The notes: a model not told the origin generated them from the sequence alone. Numbered from the stretch's first letter, positions 17,061 to 26,276 are shown. The stretch is DNA of 64,000 nucleotides from Micromonospora polyrhachis (GCF_014203835.1 NZ_JACHJW010000001.1:5096501-5160500), one strand, 5' to 3'. Numbers and translations: made by a program.

Positions 17061-17102
17061 ACGGCCCCGGTGCGAGATCGTTCGATCCTGCACCGGGGCC
17101 GT
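17061..17102 (-). terminator. Perfect 13-bp hairpin terminator
   Basis: ACGGCCCCGGTGC (17061-17073) pairs perfectly with GCACCGGGGCCGT (17090-17102). It lies about 50 bp past the stop of the 17152-17481 gene and should end its transcript. Confidence 0.8.
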
Positions 17103-17151
17103 TCGGTATGCCTCAGAAAGGCGGCCGGAGGGGGCTACCTGGGCGGGTGAC

Positions 17152-17481
17152 TCAGGCCTCGAAGACGCCGGCCTCGACCAGCCGCTTCTCGGTGGCGTCC
17201 CAGCCGTGGGTCGGGTGCGCGGTGGCCAGGCCGTTGATCTCGGCCCGGATCTTGGCAGCGTGGCCGGCACCAGCCAGCACCCGGATCTCCTCGATGAACG
17301 CCTCGGAGTCGGTGCGCAGGCGGTTGGTCTTGCCGTTGGTCAGGTTCCGCACGTAGGCGTGCTTGCCGCCGTTGAGCGGGATGAGGTACTTGAACTCGCC
17401 GAGAACGCTCAGGGCGCCACCCTGACCGGCCTGGCCGGCGCGGACTGACGCGCGCGCGGTCTTAGAGGTGTTGCTCGCCAC
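17152..17481 (-). CDS. Small conserved-looking hypothetical protein
   Basis: A 109-aa basic, probably cytoplasmic protein. The GTG at 17481 is preceded by AAGGAG at ideal spacing, and a strong hairpin follows the stop, suggesting a well-expressed single-gene unit. The N-terminus is Ser/Ala/Arg rich; the body contains ordered segments (LGEFKYLIPLNGGKHAYVRN; SEAFIEEIRVLAGAGHAAKI). It has no cysteine, signal peptide or membrane segment. I do not recognise the family. The upstream 360 bp it shares with DUF3145 holds both promoters. Confidence 0.75.
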   Translation of the reverse strand: MASNTSKTARASVRAGQAGQGGALSVLGEFKYLIPLNGGKHAYVRNLTNGKTNRLRTDSEAFIEEIRVLAGAGHAAKIRAEINGLATAHPTHGWDATEKRLVEAGVFEA

Positions 17482-17842
17482 GGAGGTACTCCTTGCAAGA
17501 CGTACGTACGGGAGGACGGATGGTCCGGGGGCCCCGACGGTGGACCGCCGGAAGGGGTCTGATGGTCGGTACGACCGCCGGACCGTCGTAATGCTGGAAC
17601 ACGGAACATGAAACGCTATCGGCGGCAGAAGCCGCCGAGTGAACTTTACATGACCCCGCAGGCCGGTTGGCCAGCGCGGGCCGTCGTAGGGGTGCAACCA
17701 CGGCCACCGGGATGGCTATTCCACACCAACGAATTCCCGATTTCCTGGCACACCATCCGTCACTTCAGTCATCATAAGTTCCAGCCACCTGGTGATCGAG
17801 GTCGTAGGGGAAGACGCACCTCGCTCCCCGGGAGGTCACAAC
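17482..17842. other. Divergent intergenic region
   Basis: This is the gap between the 17152 gene (leftward) and the DUF3145 gene (rightward). It is slightly less GC-rich than its surroundings and should hold two promoters. I see no convincing -35/-10 pair, RNA gene or repeat. Confidence 0.4.
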
Positions 17843-18334
17843 GTGCCAACGCGTGGCGTCGTATACGTCCACTCGACCCCGCTCGCCGTGTGCCAACACG
17901 TCGAATGGGCGATTGCGCGCGTCCTTTCCGCGCCGGTCAATCTGCACTGGACGGCCCAACCGGTCGATCCCACCGCCCGTCGGGCGGAGTGCGGGTGGTC
18001 CGGGCGGCCCGGGACCGGCGCGGAACTGGCTGCTGCCCTCCGGCAGTGGCCCATGATCCGTTTCGAGATCACCGAGGAGCCCAGCCTCGGCCTGGACGGT
18101 GAGCGGTTCATGTACGCGCCCGGCCGGGGACTGTTCCGGGCCGCCACCGGAGCGGCCGGCGACATCCAACTCGGCGAGGACCAGCTTCGGAGCATCATGG
18201 CGACCGCACGCGCCCCGGAGGCGCTTGCACACGCCCTGGACAAGGCCCTCGGTACGGCCTGGGACGCCGAACTCGAACCGTACCGGCACGCTGGCGACGG
18301 CGCCCCGGTGACCGTCCTCACCCAGGTCGGCTGA
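17843..18334 (+). CDS. DUF3145 family protein
   Basis: A 163-aa protein recognised by its start PTRGVVYVHSTP and by CQHVEWAIARVL, which are characteristic of the actinobacterial DUF3145 family. The GTG at 17843 follows GGGAGGT. It is a cytoplasmic protein of about the usual family length; its biochemical role is not established. It appears to be a single-gene unit. The stop codon is the first element of a 37-bp tandem repeat. Confidence 0.88.
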   Translation: MPTRGVVYVHSTPLAVCQHVEWAIARVLSAPVNLHWTAQPVDPTARRAECGWSGRPGTGAELAAALRQWPMIRFEITEEPSLGLDGERFMYAPGRGLFRAATGAAGDIQLGEDQLRSIMATARAPEALAHALDKALGTAWDAELEPYRHAGDGAPVTVLTQVG

Positions 18335-18452
18335 GCCGGTTCCAGGCGGCCCGTCCCGGCCCGGCCGCTGAGCCGGTTCCAGGCGGCCCGTCCCGGCCCG
18401 GCCACTGAGCCGGTTTCGGGCGGCCTGTCGGCCACTGAGCCGGCCCGTCCCG
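18331..18452. repeat. 37-bp tandem repeat starting at a stop codon
   Basis: Units beginning CTGAGCCGG start at 18331, 18368, 18405 and 18435; the first two are almost identical, the later ones degenerate and shortened. The first TGA is the DUF3145 stop, so the array copies the gene end. It occupies most of the gap before the GH3 gene. Confidence 0.9.
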
Positions 18453-18526
18453 TTCGACCCGCAGGTCAGGGCAGCGGTGACGGCCCCAACTTGCCCCGAT
18501 TCGCGGGGAACTGATGGGATGGGCGG

Positions 18527-20233
18527 GTGCCGCTCACCCCTCGGCGGATACCCGTCGTGCTCGCCCTGTTGGCCACGCTGGTCGCGGCCGGTTGCGGTGG
18601 CGACCCGACCGCTACGCCGCCTTCCGCGAATCCCGTCCCGCCCGCCCCACCCAGTGGCGGTGACCCCGCCAATGACGCCGCCCGGCTGGTGGCCACCCTC
18701 ACCGACGAGGACCTGGTCGGGCAGGTGCTGATGCCCTATGCGTACGGCGACTCGGCCACCCGGGTCTCCGCCGGCTCGGCGGCCGGCAACCGGAAACTCG
18801 CCGGGGTCGACACCCCGGCACAGATGGTCGAGAAGTACCGGCTTGGTGGCGTGATCCTGGTCGGCTTCTCCGCCGACGACCCCACCGGCAGCAACCAGGC
18901 CACCACCAACGTCGACAACCCGGAGCAGGTACACGGCCTGACCACCGGGCTGCGCGCCGCCGCCGCGAAGCTGCCCGCCGGCTCCGCGCCGCTGCTCATC
19001 GGTATCGACCAGGAGTACGGCGTGGTCACCCGGATCAAGGACGGGGTCACCAACCTGCCCAGCGCGCTGGCCACGGGGGCGGCCGGTGACCCGGCCCTGA
19101 CCGAGGCGGCCTGGCGGGCGGCCGGCACGGAACTCGCCGCGCTCGGGGTCAACGTCGACTTCGCCCCGGTCACCGACGTACTCGCCACCAACAGTGCGGT
19201 GATCGGCTCCCGCTCCTACGGTGCCGACCCGAAGGCCGCCGGTGCCCAGGCCAGCAGTGCCGTACGCGGTCTGCAGGGCGCGGGCGTGGCGGCCACCCTC
19301 AAGCACTTCCCCGGGCACGGCCACACCTCCGCCGACTCGCACGAGGACCTGCCGCAGCTCACCCAGGACCGCAAGACCCTCGACGCCGAGGCGATCTCGC
19401 CGTTCAAGGCGGGCATCGACGCCGACTCGTGGCTGGTGATGTCCGCGCACCTCGACGTACGGGCGATCGACCCGGGCACCCCGGCCACCTTCTCCCGCAA
19501 GCTCCTCACCGACGTGCTACGCGGCCAGCTCGGCTTCAAGGGAGTGCTGGTCACCGACGGGATGAACATGGGAGCGGTGCAACGCTGGTCAGCCGGCGAG
19601 GCGGCGGTCAAGGCCATCAACGCCGGCAACGACCTGCTGCTGATGCCGCCCAACGTCACCCAGGCGTACGACGGGCTACTGGCTGCCCTGCGGGACGGCT
19701 CGCTGCCCCGGGCCCGGCTGGTGGAGGCGGTAACCCGGGTGCTGACCCTCAAGTTCCGGCTCGCCACCCACTCCACCCCTGCCATGTCCACTCTCAACAG
19801 TGCGACCCACCGGGAGGCGGCCCAGCGGCTCGCCACGGCGTCCATCACCCAACTGCGTGGAACGTGTGCCGCCGCGAAGCTGCCCGGCCCGGTCACCGTC
19901 AGCTCCTCTGGTGGGCGGGACCAGACCCGCAAGGTGCTGACCGAGGCGCTACGTGCGGCTGGCGTCGAGGTGGTCGAGCAGGGCGGCACCGTGGTCCACC
20001 TGGTCGGGTACGGAGACCAGGCCGGCGATCTGCGGGCCGACGCGGCGGTGACGGTGGGCATGGACACGCCATACCTGCTCGGCAAGGCGAAGTCCAAGGT
20101 GCTGCTGGCGACGTACTCCTCCAGCGCGGTCTCGATGACGGCGTTGGCGCAGGTGCTCGCCGGCCGGGCCCAGCCGGTCGGCCGGTCCCCGGTGCCGGTC
20201 CCCGGACTGCCGGTCAGTTCCTGCACCCGCTGA
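18527..20233 (+). CDS. Glycoside hydrolase family 3 lipoprotein (beta-N-acetylglucosaminidase type)
   Basis: A 568-aa secreted lipoprotein with signal peptide and lipobox ending LVAAGC (Cys24). The GH3 catalytic domain has the NagZ-type signature KHFPGHGHTSADSHEDLP, whose His/Asp pair acts as general acid/base, and the nucleophile Asp in VTDGMNMGAV. It probably removes terminal N-acetylglucosamine from wall fragments outside the cell. A C-terminal domain of about 150 residues resembles the GH3 C-terminal alpha/beta domain. GTG start; a short hairpin follows the stop. Confidence 0.88.
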   Translation: MPLTPRRIPVVLALLATLVAAGCGGDPTATPPSANPVPPAPPSGGDPANDAARLVATLTDEDLVGQVLMPYAYGDSATRVSAGSAAGNRKLAGVDTPAQMVEKYRLGGVILVGFSADDPTGSNQATTNVDNPEQVHGLTTGLRAAAAKLPAGSAPLLIGIDQEYGVVTRIKDGVTNLPSALATGAAGDPALTEAAWRAAGTELAALGVNVDFAPVTDVLATNSAVIGSRSYGADPKAAGAQASSAVRGLQGAGVAATLKHFPGHGHTSADSHEDLPQLTQDRKTLDAEAISPFKAGIDADSWLVMSAHLDVRAIDPGTPATFSRKLLTDVLRGQLGFKGVLVTDGMNMGAVQRWSAGEAAVKAINAGNDLLLMPPNVTQAYDGLLAALRDGSLPRARLVEAVTRVLTLKFRLATHSTPAMSTLNSATHREAAQRLATASITQLRGTCAAAKLPGPVTVSSSGGRDQTRKVLTEALRAAGVEVVEQGGTVVHLVGYGDQAGDLRADAAVTVGMDTPYLLGKAKSKVLLATYSSSAVSMTALAQVLAGRAQPVGRSPVPVPGLPVSSCTR

Positions 20234-20239
20234 CATCGA

Positions 20240-20269
20240 CCGAGCACCTGCCATGTGACCGGTGCTCGG
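20240..20269 (+). terminator. Hairpin after GH3 gene
   Basis: CCGAGCACC (20240-20248) pairs with GGTGCTCGG (20261-20269) shortly after the GH3 stop and before the glycosyltransferase promoter region. Confidence 0.6.
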
Positions 20270-20387
20270 GCCTTGACGGCCCGCCCAGCACAGGTCTTCG
20301 CCCCCGCCCCGAAAGGCAGAACACGAACTCGCATCCTGGTAGCGTTCGGCTGTCCATCGACCGAACGACCGGGAGGGTGTGCTGGCC

Positions 20388-21401
20388 GTGACACCGCCGG
20401 AGCCGACACTCTCCGTCGTCGTACCGATGTTCAACGAGGAGAGCGTCCTGCCGTTGCTCGCCCCCCGGCTGCGCGGCGTCCTCGACGGGCTGGGCGAGCC
20501 GTACGAGGTGGTGGCCGTCGACGACGGCAGCACCGACGCCACTCCGGCGGTCCTGGCCGGACTGCGGCGCGGCTGGCCCCAACTGCGGGTGATCCGGCTG
20601 CGCCGCAACAGCGGCCACCAGGCGGCCCTGACCGCCGGACTGTTCCGGGCCCGGGGCGAGTATGTCGCCAGCATCGACGCCGACCTCCAGGATCCGCCGG
20701 AGGCGATCGGCGAGATGCTGGCGCTGGCCCGGTCCGGCGGACTCGACATCGTCTACGGCGTACGGCGGGACCGCTCCACCGACTCGCCGTTCAAGCGGTG
20801 GACCGCCGGGCTCTACTACCGGCTGGTACGTCGCCTGGTCGGCAACAGCATCCCCGACCAGGCCGGTGACTTCCGGTTGCTCAGCCGAGCCACCGTGACC
20901 GCCCTGCGGGAGTTGCCCGAACAGCGTCCGGTGTTGCGGCTGGTGGTGCCCTGGCTGGGCTTCCCCAGTGGGGAGGTCGGCTACGTACGCGAGGAGCGGG
21001 CGGCCGGCAGCTCGAAGTATCCGCTGTCCCGGATGCTGCGCCTGGCCACCGACAGCATCACCAGCTTCTCGGCCGCCCCGCTGCGCCTGGCCACCTGGTT
21101 CGGGGCCGGTGGGGTGGTGCTCTGCTCGGTGCTGCTGGTGATCGTGTTCGTGGCGTACCTGCTCGGCCACACCGTGGCCGGCTGGCCCTCGCTCTATGTG
21201 GCGATCCTCTTCCTCGGGGCGGTGCAGCTGCTCTGCCTCGGACTGCTCGGCGAGTACATCGGACGGATCTACGTGGCGGTGCAGGGTCGGCCCAGCTACT
21301 TCGTCGGCTCCGACACGTTGGAGGAGGAGCCGGTCGAGGTGGTCTCGGCGGCCGTCGAGGAGTTGACCACCACCGCGCCCGGCCCGAGGACCGCCCGATG
21401 A
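20388..21401 (+). CDS. Family 2 glycosyltransferase (dolichol/undecaprenyl-phosphate type)
   Basis: A 337-aa membrane-bound GT2 enzyme. The GT-A domain shows VVPMFNEE, VDDGST and SIDADLQDPPE (the metal-binding Asp-x-Asp), followed by two C-terminal membrane helices, as in ArnC/GtrB-like polyprenyl-phosphate sugar transferases. It likely makes a lipid-linked sugar donor. I chose GTG 20388, 11 bases after GGGAGG; a GTG at 20379 is too close to that site. It overlaps the next gene by ATGA, which fits a donor synthase working with an integral-membrane transferase. Confidence 0.85.
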   Translation: MTPPEPTLSVVVPMFNEESVLPLLAPRLRGVLDGLGEPYEVVAVDDGSTDATPAVLAGLRRGWPQLRVIRLRRNSGHQAALTAGLFRARGEYVASIDADLQDPPEAIGEMLALARSGGLDIVYGVRRDRSTDSPFKRWTAGLYYRLVRRLVGNSIPDQAGDFRLLSRATVTALRELPEQRPVLRLVVPWLGFPSGEVGYVREERAAGSSKYPLSRMLRLATDSITSFSAAPLRLATWFGAGGVVLCSVLLVIVFVAYLLGHTVAGWPSLYVAILFLGAVQLLCLGLLGEYIGRIYVAVQGRPSYFVGSDTLEEEPVEVVSAAVEELTTTAPGPRTAR

Positions 21402-23689
21402 CCGCGACCACCCCCCGCCCGAGCCCTCCGTCCGCCGCTGTCGACCCGTCGCACCCCACCCCGGTCCAGTGGCGGCGCTGGGTGCCGCTGATCGTCGGCG
21501 TCGGCTACTTCGCGGTCGTACTGATCGCCGCCGGGACCTCGCCACTCGACCTGATCCGGTACGCCGGCTACGTCGCGCTGGCGCTGATGCTGCCCGGCAC
21601 CCTGGTCTACCGGGCGTTACGCCGCCGGCCGCACACCCTGGTCGAGGACCTCGCGATGGGTACCGCCGTCGGGCTGGTACTGGAGTTGCCAGCCTGGGCG
21701 ATCTTCGCCGCGCTGGACCTTGCCGGCTGGCTCTGGCTGTGGCCGTTGACGGTGGTCGCCGTCTTCGCCGCCGTACCGGGACTGCGCCGCCACTGGCTGG
21801 TCCGGAACTACGTCACCCGGGCCCCGCTGGGCTGGTCCTGGTCGGTGGCGGGCGCGGTGGCCTTCTTCACCACCTACCTGTCGTCGGTCTTCCTCCAGCG
21901 CAACCCGATTCTGCCCACCGACGAGGGCACCCGGCAGTACGTCGACCTGGCCTACCAACTTTCCCTGGCCGGTGAGGCGAAGCACCAGTTCCCGCTGCAC
22001 GTGCCACAGGTCGCCGCGGAACGGCTGGACTACCACTGGTTCGGGTACGCCCACATGGCCGCGACCAGCCTGATCGGTCAGATCGACCTGCCGGTGGTGG
22101 CGCTGCGGCTGGCCGTACCCGGGTTGTGTGCGGCGGCGATCGTGCTGACGGCGGTGCTCGGCTGGCGGGTCAGCGGCCGGCCGTACGTCGGGGCCGTCGC
22201 GGCGATGCTCTTCTTCGTGGTCGGCGAAACCAACTTCACCCACCCGGTGACCATGCCGTTCGGCACCCAGGCGACCTTCGTCATCTGGCACGGCATGTCG
22301 ATGATCTATAGCTGGGTGCTGCTGATCGCGTTGATCGCCGCCCTGGTGGACGTGGTCGACCAGCGCACCGACCGGACGGTGCCACCGATCGGGCCGGGCG
22401 CGTTCGTGCTCGTCGGGCTGCTGATGTTCGCCTCCAGCGGGGCCAAGGCCAGTTCGGTGCCGGTGGTCGCGCTCGCCCTGGCGATCACCGCGCTGGTTCT
22501 GCTGGTCACCCGGCGGCGCATCCCGTGGGCAGTGGTGGTGGCCGGGATCCTGGCCGGTGCCGCACAGCTCTTCGCCACGGCGGTGCTCTACCGCTTCCAG
22601 GCGTACGGCGTGCAGATCGGGCCGCTGTGGAGCCTCGAAGCCTTCTGGGCCCGACCGGCGGACCGCTCGCTGTGGGCACAGGCGTTGGTCGTGATCGGGG
22701 TCTTCGCCGCTTTTCTGATCAACATGCAGCTTCGGGCCGCCGGCGTGGTGCCGCTGCTGTGGCAGCGCCGTGGCCGGCTCGAACCGGGACAACTGTTGTT
22801 GCTTGCCGGCACCGTCGCGGGGCTGCTCTTCTACCTGCTGGTGGAGCAGTCCGGCGGCGGCAACCAGTACTTCCTGCGCGCCGGGTTCACCTTTGCGGTG
22901 GTGCTGTCGGCCTGGGGCTACGCGCTGGTCTTCGAGCGGGCCAGCCTGACCGTGCGCGAGAAGACCATCCTGGGCGGCTGCGCCGCCGGATTCGTCCTCG
23001 TGCTGGTGGCGATCCAACTCGAATTCGCCACCTGGGTGTCGGGGAACACCCCCTTCGACCAGTTGCGCCCGATGCTGAACTGGGCCCTCGGCCTGGCCGC
23101 AGTCGGGCTGGTCGTCGTCCTGGTGTGGCGGTCGGCCACCGGCTGGCAGCAGGCGTTGCGCGGGCGGGGCGGACTGGTCGCGCTCACCGCGATCCTGCTG
23201 GTCGGCGCACCCGGGCTGATCATGGACATGTACAAGTCGGAGCAGCATCCCAACGGTGGTGCCTACGTCAACGTCCCGCTGCCCCGGTCCCGGGTCGAGG
23301 CGGCCCGGTGGACCCGGGAGCACAGCTCACCCGGGGACGTTGTCGCCACCAACGTCCACTGCGTGGTCCGGGGCAACGGCTGGTGTGACGCGCGGGGCTT
23401 CTGGCTCAGCGCCTACAGCGAGCGCCGGGTCCTCGTGGAGGGCTGGGCGTTCGCGCCCCGGGTGGCGGCGCTGGGAGCGTACACCCCGTTCTGGGATCAG
23501 GACCTGTTGCGGCGCAACGACGAGGCGTTCACCGCCCCCACCACTGACGGACTGCGCGACCTGCGGGAGCGGTACGGCGTACGGTGGTTGGTGGTCGACC
23601 GGTCGGTGAACCCGGAGGCGAGCGACCTGCGGGAGTTGGCCCGGCTCCGGTTCGACAACGGCCGGATGGCGGTCTACGAGCTGGTCTGA
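21398..23689 (+). CDS. Polytopic membrane protein, putative GT-C type glycosyltransferase
   Basis: A 763-aa protein with roughly 12-14 hydrophobic segments and a C-terminal soluble region of about 150 residues (TREHSSPGDVVATNVHC; YGVRWLVVDRS). Acidic and His residues in the first large outer loop (PTDEGTRQYVDLAYQLS; LDYHWFGYAHM) resemble the metal/acceptor loop of GT-C enzymes. Translational coupling to a GT2 polyprenyl-sugar synthase suggests it uses that lipid-linked donor to glycosylate a wall polymer or protein. No specific family motif confirms this. Confidence 0.65.
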   Translation: MTATTPRPSPPSAAVDPSHPTPVQWRRWVPLIVGVGYFAVVLIAAGTSPLDLIRYAGYVALALMLPGTLVYRALRRRPHTLVEDLAMGTAVGLVLELPAWAIFAALDLAGWLWLWPLTVVAVFAAVPGLRRHWLVRNYVTRAPLGWSWSVAGAVAFFTTYLSSVFLQRNPILPTDEGTRQYVDLAYQLSLAGEAKHQFPLHVPQVAAERLDYHWFGYAHMAATSLIGQIDLPVVALRLAVPGLCAAAIVLTAVLGWRVSGRPYVGAVAAMLFFVVGETNFTHPVTMPFGTQATFVIWHGMSMIYSWVLLIALIAALVDVVDQRTDRTVPPIGPGAFVLVGLLMFASSGAKASSVPVVALALAITALVLLVTRRRIPWAVVVAGILAGAAQLFATAVLYRFQAYGVQIGPLWSLEAFWARPADRSLWAQALVVIGVFAAFLINMQLRAAGVVPLLWQRRGRLEPGQLLLLAGTVAGLLFYLLVEQSGGGNQYFLRAGFTFAVVLSAWGYALVFERASLTVREKTILGGCAAGFVLVLVAIQLEFATWVSGNTPFDQLRPMLNWALGLAAVGLVVVLVWRSATGWQQALRGRGGLVALTAILLVGAPGLIMDMYKSEQHPNGGAYVNVPLPRSRVEAARWTREHSSPGDVVATNVHCVVRGNGWCDARGFWLSAYSERRVLVEGWAFAPRVAALGAYTPFWDQDLLRRNDEAFTAPTTDGLRDLRERYGVRWLVVDRSVNPEASDLRELARLRFDNGRMAVYELV

Positions 23690-23742
23690 CCGCCACTGGA
23701 ATTGGCTGGCTGGCAGCTTGCCTCATCAGCCAGGATGTTCCG

Positions 23743-24237
23743 ATGCTCAGCGCCGCCACCCCGCTGTCGTTCGAGATCGTCTCTCCCGAGGAGGAGCGGT
23801 CCCGGACGGTGCTGCGGGCCTACTACCGCGACATCGTGGGCCGCTACTACGGGCGACCGGCGACTGAGGCCGAGATCGACGACGTGCTGGCCGACGAGCC
23901 CAGCGACGATCTCCGACTCCCCTCCGGCCTGTTCTGGGTTGCGACCGAGGGGCCGCTCGTCTCCGGCTGCGCCGGGCTACGCCTGCTGTCCGAGGCGGTC
24001 GGCGAGGTGACGCGGGTCTTCGTCGCGCACCAAGCCCGGGGGCGGGGGATCGGGGCACGGCTGCTGGCCGAGGTCGAGCAGGCCGCCCGGGACCGTGGGC
24101 TGGCCCGGCTCCGGCTCGACACCCGGACCGACCTGGTCGAGGCACGCCGGCTCTATGCCCGGCACGGCTACCGGGAGGTTCCGGCGTTCAACGACAGCCC
24201 GTACGCCGGGCACTGGTTCACCAAGGACCTCGGCTAG
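23743..24237 (+). CDS. GNAT-family N-acetyltransferase
   Basis: A 164-aa acetyltransferase. The acetyl-CoA pyrophosphate loop reads ARGRGIGARLL and is followed by the canonical end ARRLYARHGYREVPAF. ATG 23743 was chosen since upstream in-frame sequence belongs to the preceding gene's antisense-like region. Acceptor unknown; single-gene unit. Confidence 0.85.
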   Translation: MLSAATPLSFEIVSPEEERSRTVLRAYYRDIVGRYYGRPATEAEIDDVLADEPSDDLRLPSGLFWVATEGPLVSGCAGLRLLSEAVGEVTRVFVAHQARGRGIGARLLAEVEQAARDRGLARLRLDTRTDLVEARRLYARHGYREVPAFNDSPYAGHWFTKDLG

Positions 24238-24334
24238 CACCTCCGTGCGGTTTTGAACGCCGCGAGATAGTTGCGCTCTCAACAAAATCCGACAACGATG
24301 GCGTCATCCCTCGTCGATGTAACGGAGGCTACGG

Positions 24335-24661
24335 ATGCGCAGAAGGACAACCAGGGTCGGCGCGACTCTGGCCATGTCGGCGACCATGACCATCGGGCTC
24401 GGAGTCGTGGCATCCCCTGCCTCGGCACAGGACATTGGCCTTGTCTTCTACAGCGGGCACCTCAAGAACAAGGTCGCGCAGTTCCCCGTCCCGCCCACGG
24501 ACTGCACCCCGATGCCGACCAGTGCGGACAGCCACATCGGCTGGAGCGGAGTCGAGAACGTCTACGCCTATTCGACCTCGGACTGCACGGGCGTGGGCTG
24601 GGGCCTGGGCACGCTCCGCACCTATGAAGCCGGGCGCTGGCTGAGCTTTCGCACCGTCTGA
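24335..24661 (+). CDS. Small secreted protein
   Basis: A 108-aa secreted protein. A clear signal peptide (residues 1-31, ending ASPASAQ) leaves a mature domain of about 77 residues with two cysteines spaced 27 residues apart (TDC and SDC), probably one disulfide, and many aromatic residues. CGGAGG precedes the ATG. The domain might be a small beta fold such as a secreted inhibitor or crystallin-like module, but I cannot name it. A strong terminator follows. Confidence 0.75.
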   Translation: MRRRTTRVGATLAMSATMTIGLGVVASPASAQDIGLVFYSGHLKNKVAQFPVPPTDCTPMPTSADSHIGWSGVENVYAYSTSDCTGVGWGLGTLRTYEAGRWLSFRTV

Positions 24662-24670
24662 TCCGACGCG

Positions 24671-24703
24671 TGGGCGGGCGGGTTGACACTTCCCGCCCGC
24701 CCA
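24671..24703. terminator. 12-bp GC-rich hairpin
   Basis: TGGGCGGGCGGG and CCCGCCCGCCCA pair perfectly around a 9-nt loop. It separates the secreted-protein gene from the convergent methyltransferase gene. Confidence 0.85.
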
Positions 24704-24718
24704 TCCAGAACGTCTCCC

Positions 24719-25336
24719 TCAGTGGAGAGGCTTCCGCATTCGCATCAGCCAGAAGCTCGACGGGATTCGCGTGACGTCATCGATGATCTCGCCGTCCACT
24801 TCCTCGAAGGACTCCCGGGCCAGGGCAGTGAAGCCGGCTGGTTCGCGGACATGCTCGCCCCGGTCGTTGTCGGACATCCACCGGGAGATCCGGCCCTGGC
24901 GAGGTTCGTAGCAGGTGTCGACGGCGATCACCCGGCCACCAGGAGCGAGGGCTCGGGCGGCCACTCGCAGCACGTGTCGGGACTCCTCATCGGACAGGTG
25001 GTGCAGCAACCCGAGCAGCAGCACCGCGTCGGCGGGCGGGACCTGCGACAGATGCTCCGCACCGAAGACCTCGCAGCGGAACTCCGCACGGTCGCTGCCC
25101 CAGCGGTTGCGGGCGTACTCGATGTAACGCGGCGCGGTGTCGAAGCCGTAGTAACGCACCCGGGGGAGCCGCTCGAAGTAGTACGCCGGGCCGCAGCCCA
25201 CATCGATCACGGTGTCCCCGTCGGCGAGTGAAAGCTCGTCCAGGCAGCGGTAGCGTAGTCGGTCCGCGCCCAGGCCACGCTGCAACGTGACGTAGAGCGG
25301 CACGTGACCGAGTAGACCCTTGGCCGCAGCCAACAC
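24719..25336 (-). CDS. Class I SAM-dependent methyltransferase
   Basis: A 205-aa Rossmann-fold methyltransferase. Motif I is TVIDVGCGPAYYFERLP, and LLLGLLHHLSDEE marks the motif following the SAM-binding acidic residue. The GTG at 25336 has GGGAG at 6-base spacing; a longer frame extends upstream without a better site. The substrate is unknown and there is no partner gene on this strand. Confidence 0.8.
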   Translation of the reverse strand: MLAAAKGLLGHVPLYVTLQRGLGADRLRYRCLDELSLADGDTVIDVGCGPAYYFERLPRVRYYGFDTAPRYIEYARNRWGSDRAEFRCEVFGAEHLSQVPPADAVLLLGLLHHLSDEESRHVLRVAARALAPGGRVIAVDTCYEPRQGRISRWMSDNDRGEHVREPAGFTALARESFEEVDGEIIDDVTRIPSSFWLMRMRKPLH

Positions 25337-25532
25337 GACTTTCTCCCGGGGGCATCTTCGACGATCAGCGACAGGGGCGTCGCATCTGCGGAACCTATCA
25401 CCGGTGGCTGATGATCTGCTCAGTCTCGCCGGCCGTCGACCGGGCGGGTCAGCTCGCGGGCGGTCGTACCGCCGGACATACCCACCGCCCCCGGCCTCGC
25501 GGTCATGTGTCCGATCCATCAGGATGTGCGGC

Positions 25533-26276
25533 ATGAGCGTGGAACCGGTGACCACGGGCCCGCCCCGGCCGATCCGACCGGCGTTGCTGGGACAACGCTG
25601 GGACCATCTCGCCTTCCTGCACTGGCCGGTCGAGCCGGAGACGGTCCAACCGTTCCTGCCCGCAGGAACCCGGCCGGACACCGTCGACGGGATCAGCTAC
25701 GTCGGGCTGATCGCGTTCCGGATGGTGGGGGTGGGGCTGCCGGTCGGCCCGGGATTGCCCTACCTCGGCACCTTCGCGGAGACCAACGTCCGGCTCTACT
25801 CCGTGGACGACGAGGGGCGACGGGGAGTCGTGTTCCGCTCCCTGGACGCGGCGCGGTTGCCGTTCGTACTCGCCGCGCAGGCGGGGCTGCGGCTGCCGTA
25901 CAAGTGGTCGGCGATGCGGTTGGACCGCGCCGGTGATCGGTACACCTACCGCTGTCGACGACGGTGGCCGAATGGACGGGGCGCCACCAGCCGCCTGGAG
26001 ATCCGGGCCGGTGCTCGGATCGGCGAGCCCACCCCGCTGGAGCACTTCCTCACCGCCCGATGGGGCCTGCACGTGCGGGCGTACGGCCGCACGCTGTACC
26101 TGCCCAACGAGCATCCGCCGTGGCCACTGCACCAGGCGGAACTGCTGGAGCTGGACGACCAGTTGGTGTCGACGGCCGGGTTGCCGAGCCCGCCCGGCCC
26201 TCCGGTGAGCGTGCTGTTCTCCCCCGGCGTCCCGGTGCGCTTCGGCCGCCCGGTGCCGCTAGCGGAGGCCCAGTAG
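25533..26276 (+). CDS. DUF2071 (YqjF-like) family protein
   Basis: A 247-aa protein matching the DUF2071 pattern: LGQRWDHLAFLHWPVEPETVQPFLPAG at the start, YVGLIAFRM, and an acetoacetate-decarboxylase-like beta cone. Family members have no agreed function. ATG 25533 is chosen; ATG 25524 is an alternative with no clearer ribosome site. The terminal 28 bp including the stop codon are repeated twice downstream. Confidence 0.8.
   Translation: MSVEPVTTGPPRPIRPALLGQRWDHLAFLHWPVEPETVQPFLPAGTRPDTVDGISYVGLIAFRMVGVGLPVGPGLPYLGTFAETNVRLYSVDDEGRRGVVFRSLDAARLPFVLAAQAGLRLPYKWSAMRLDRAGDRYTYRCRRRWPNGRGATSRLEIRAGARIGEPTPLEHFLTARWGLHVRAYGRTLYLPNEHPPWPLHQAELLELDDQLVSTAGLPSPPGPPVSVLFSPGVPVRFGRPVPLAEAQ

Noticed and set aside
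16943-18452. Tandem arrays as CRISPR
   Set aside because: Units are contiguous without unique spacers, degenerate, and no cas genes are present.
20214-23323. Long minus-strand frames opposite the GT2 and polytopic membrane genes
   Set aside because: High Gln/His/Gly composition typical of antisense frames; plus-strand genes have motifs and coupled starts.
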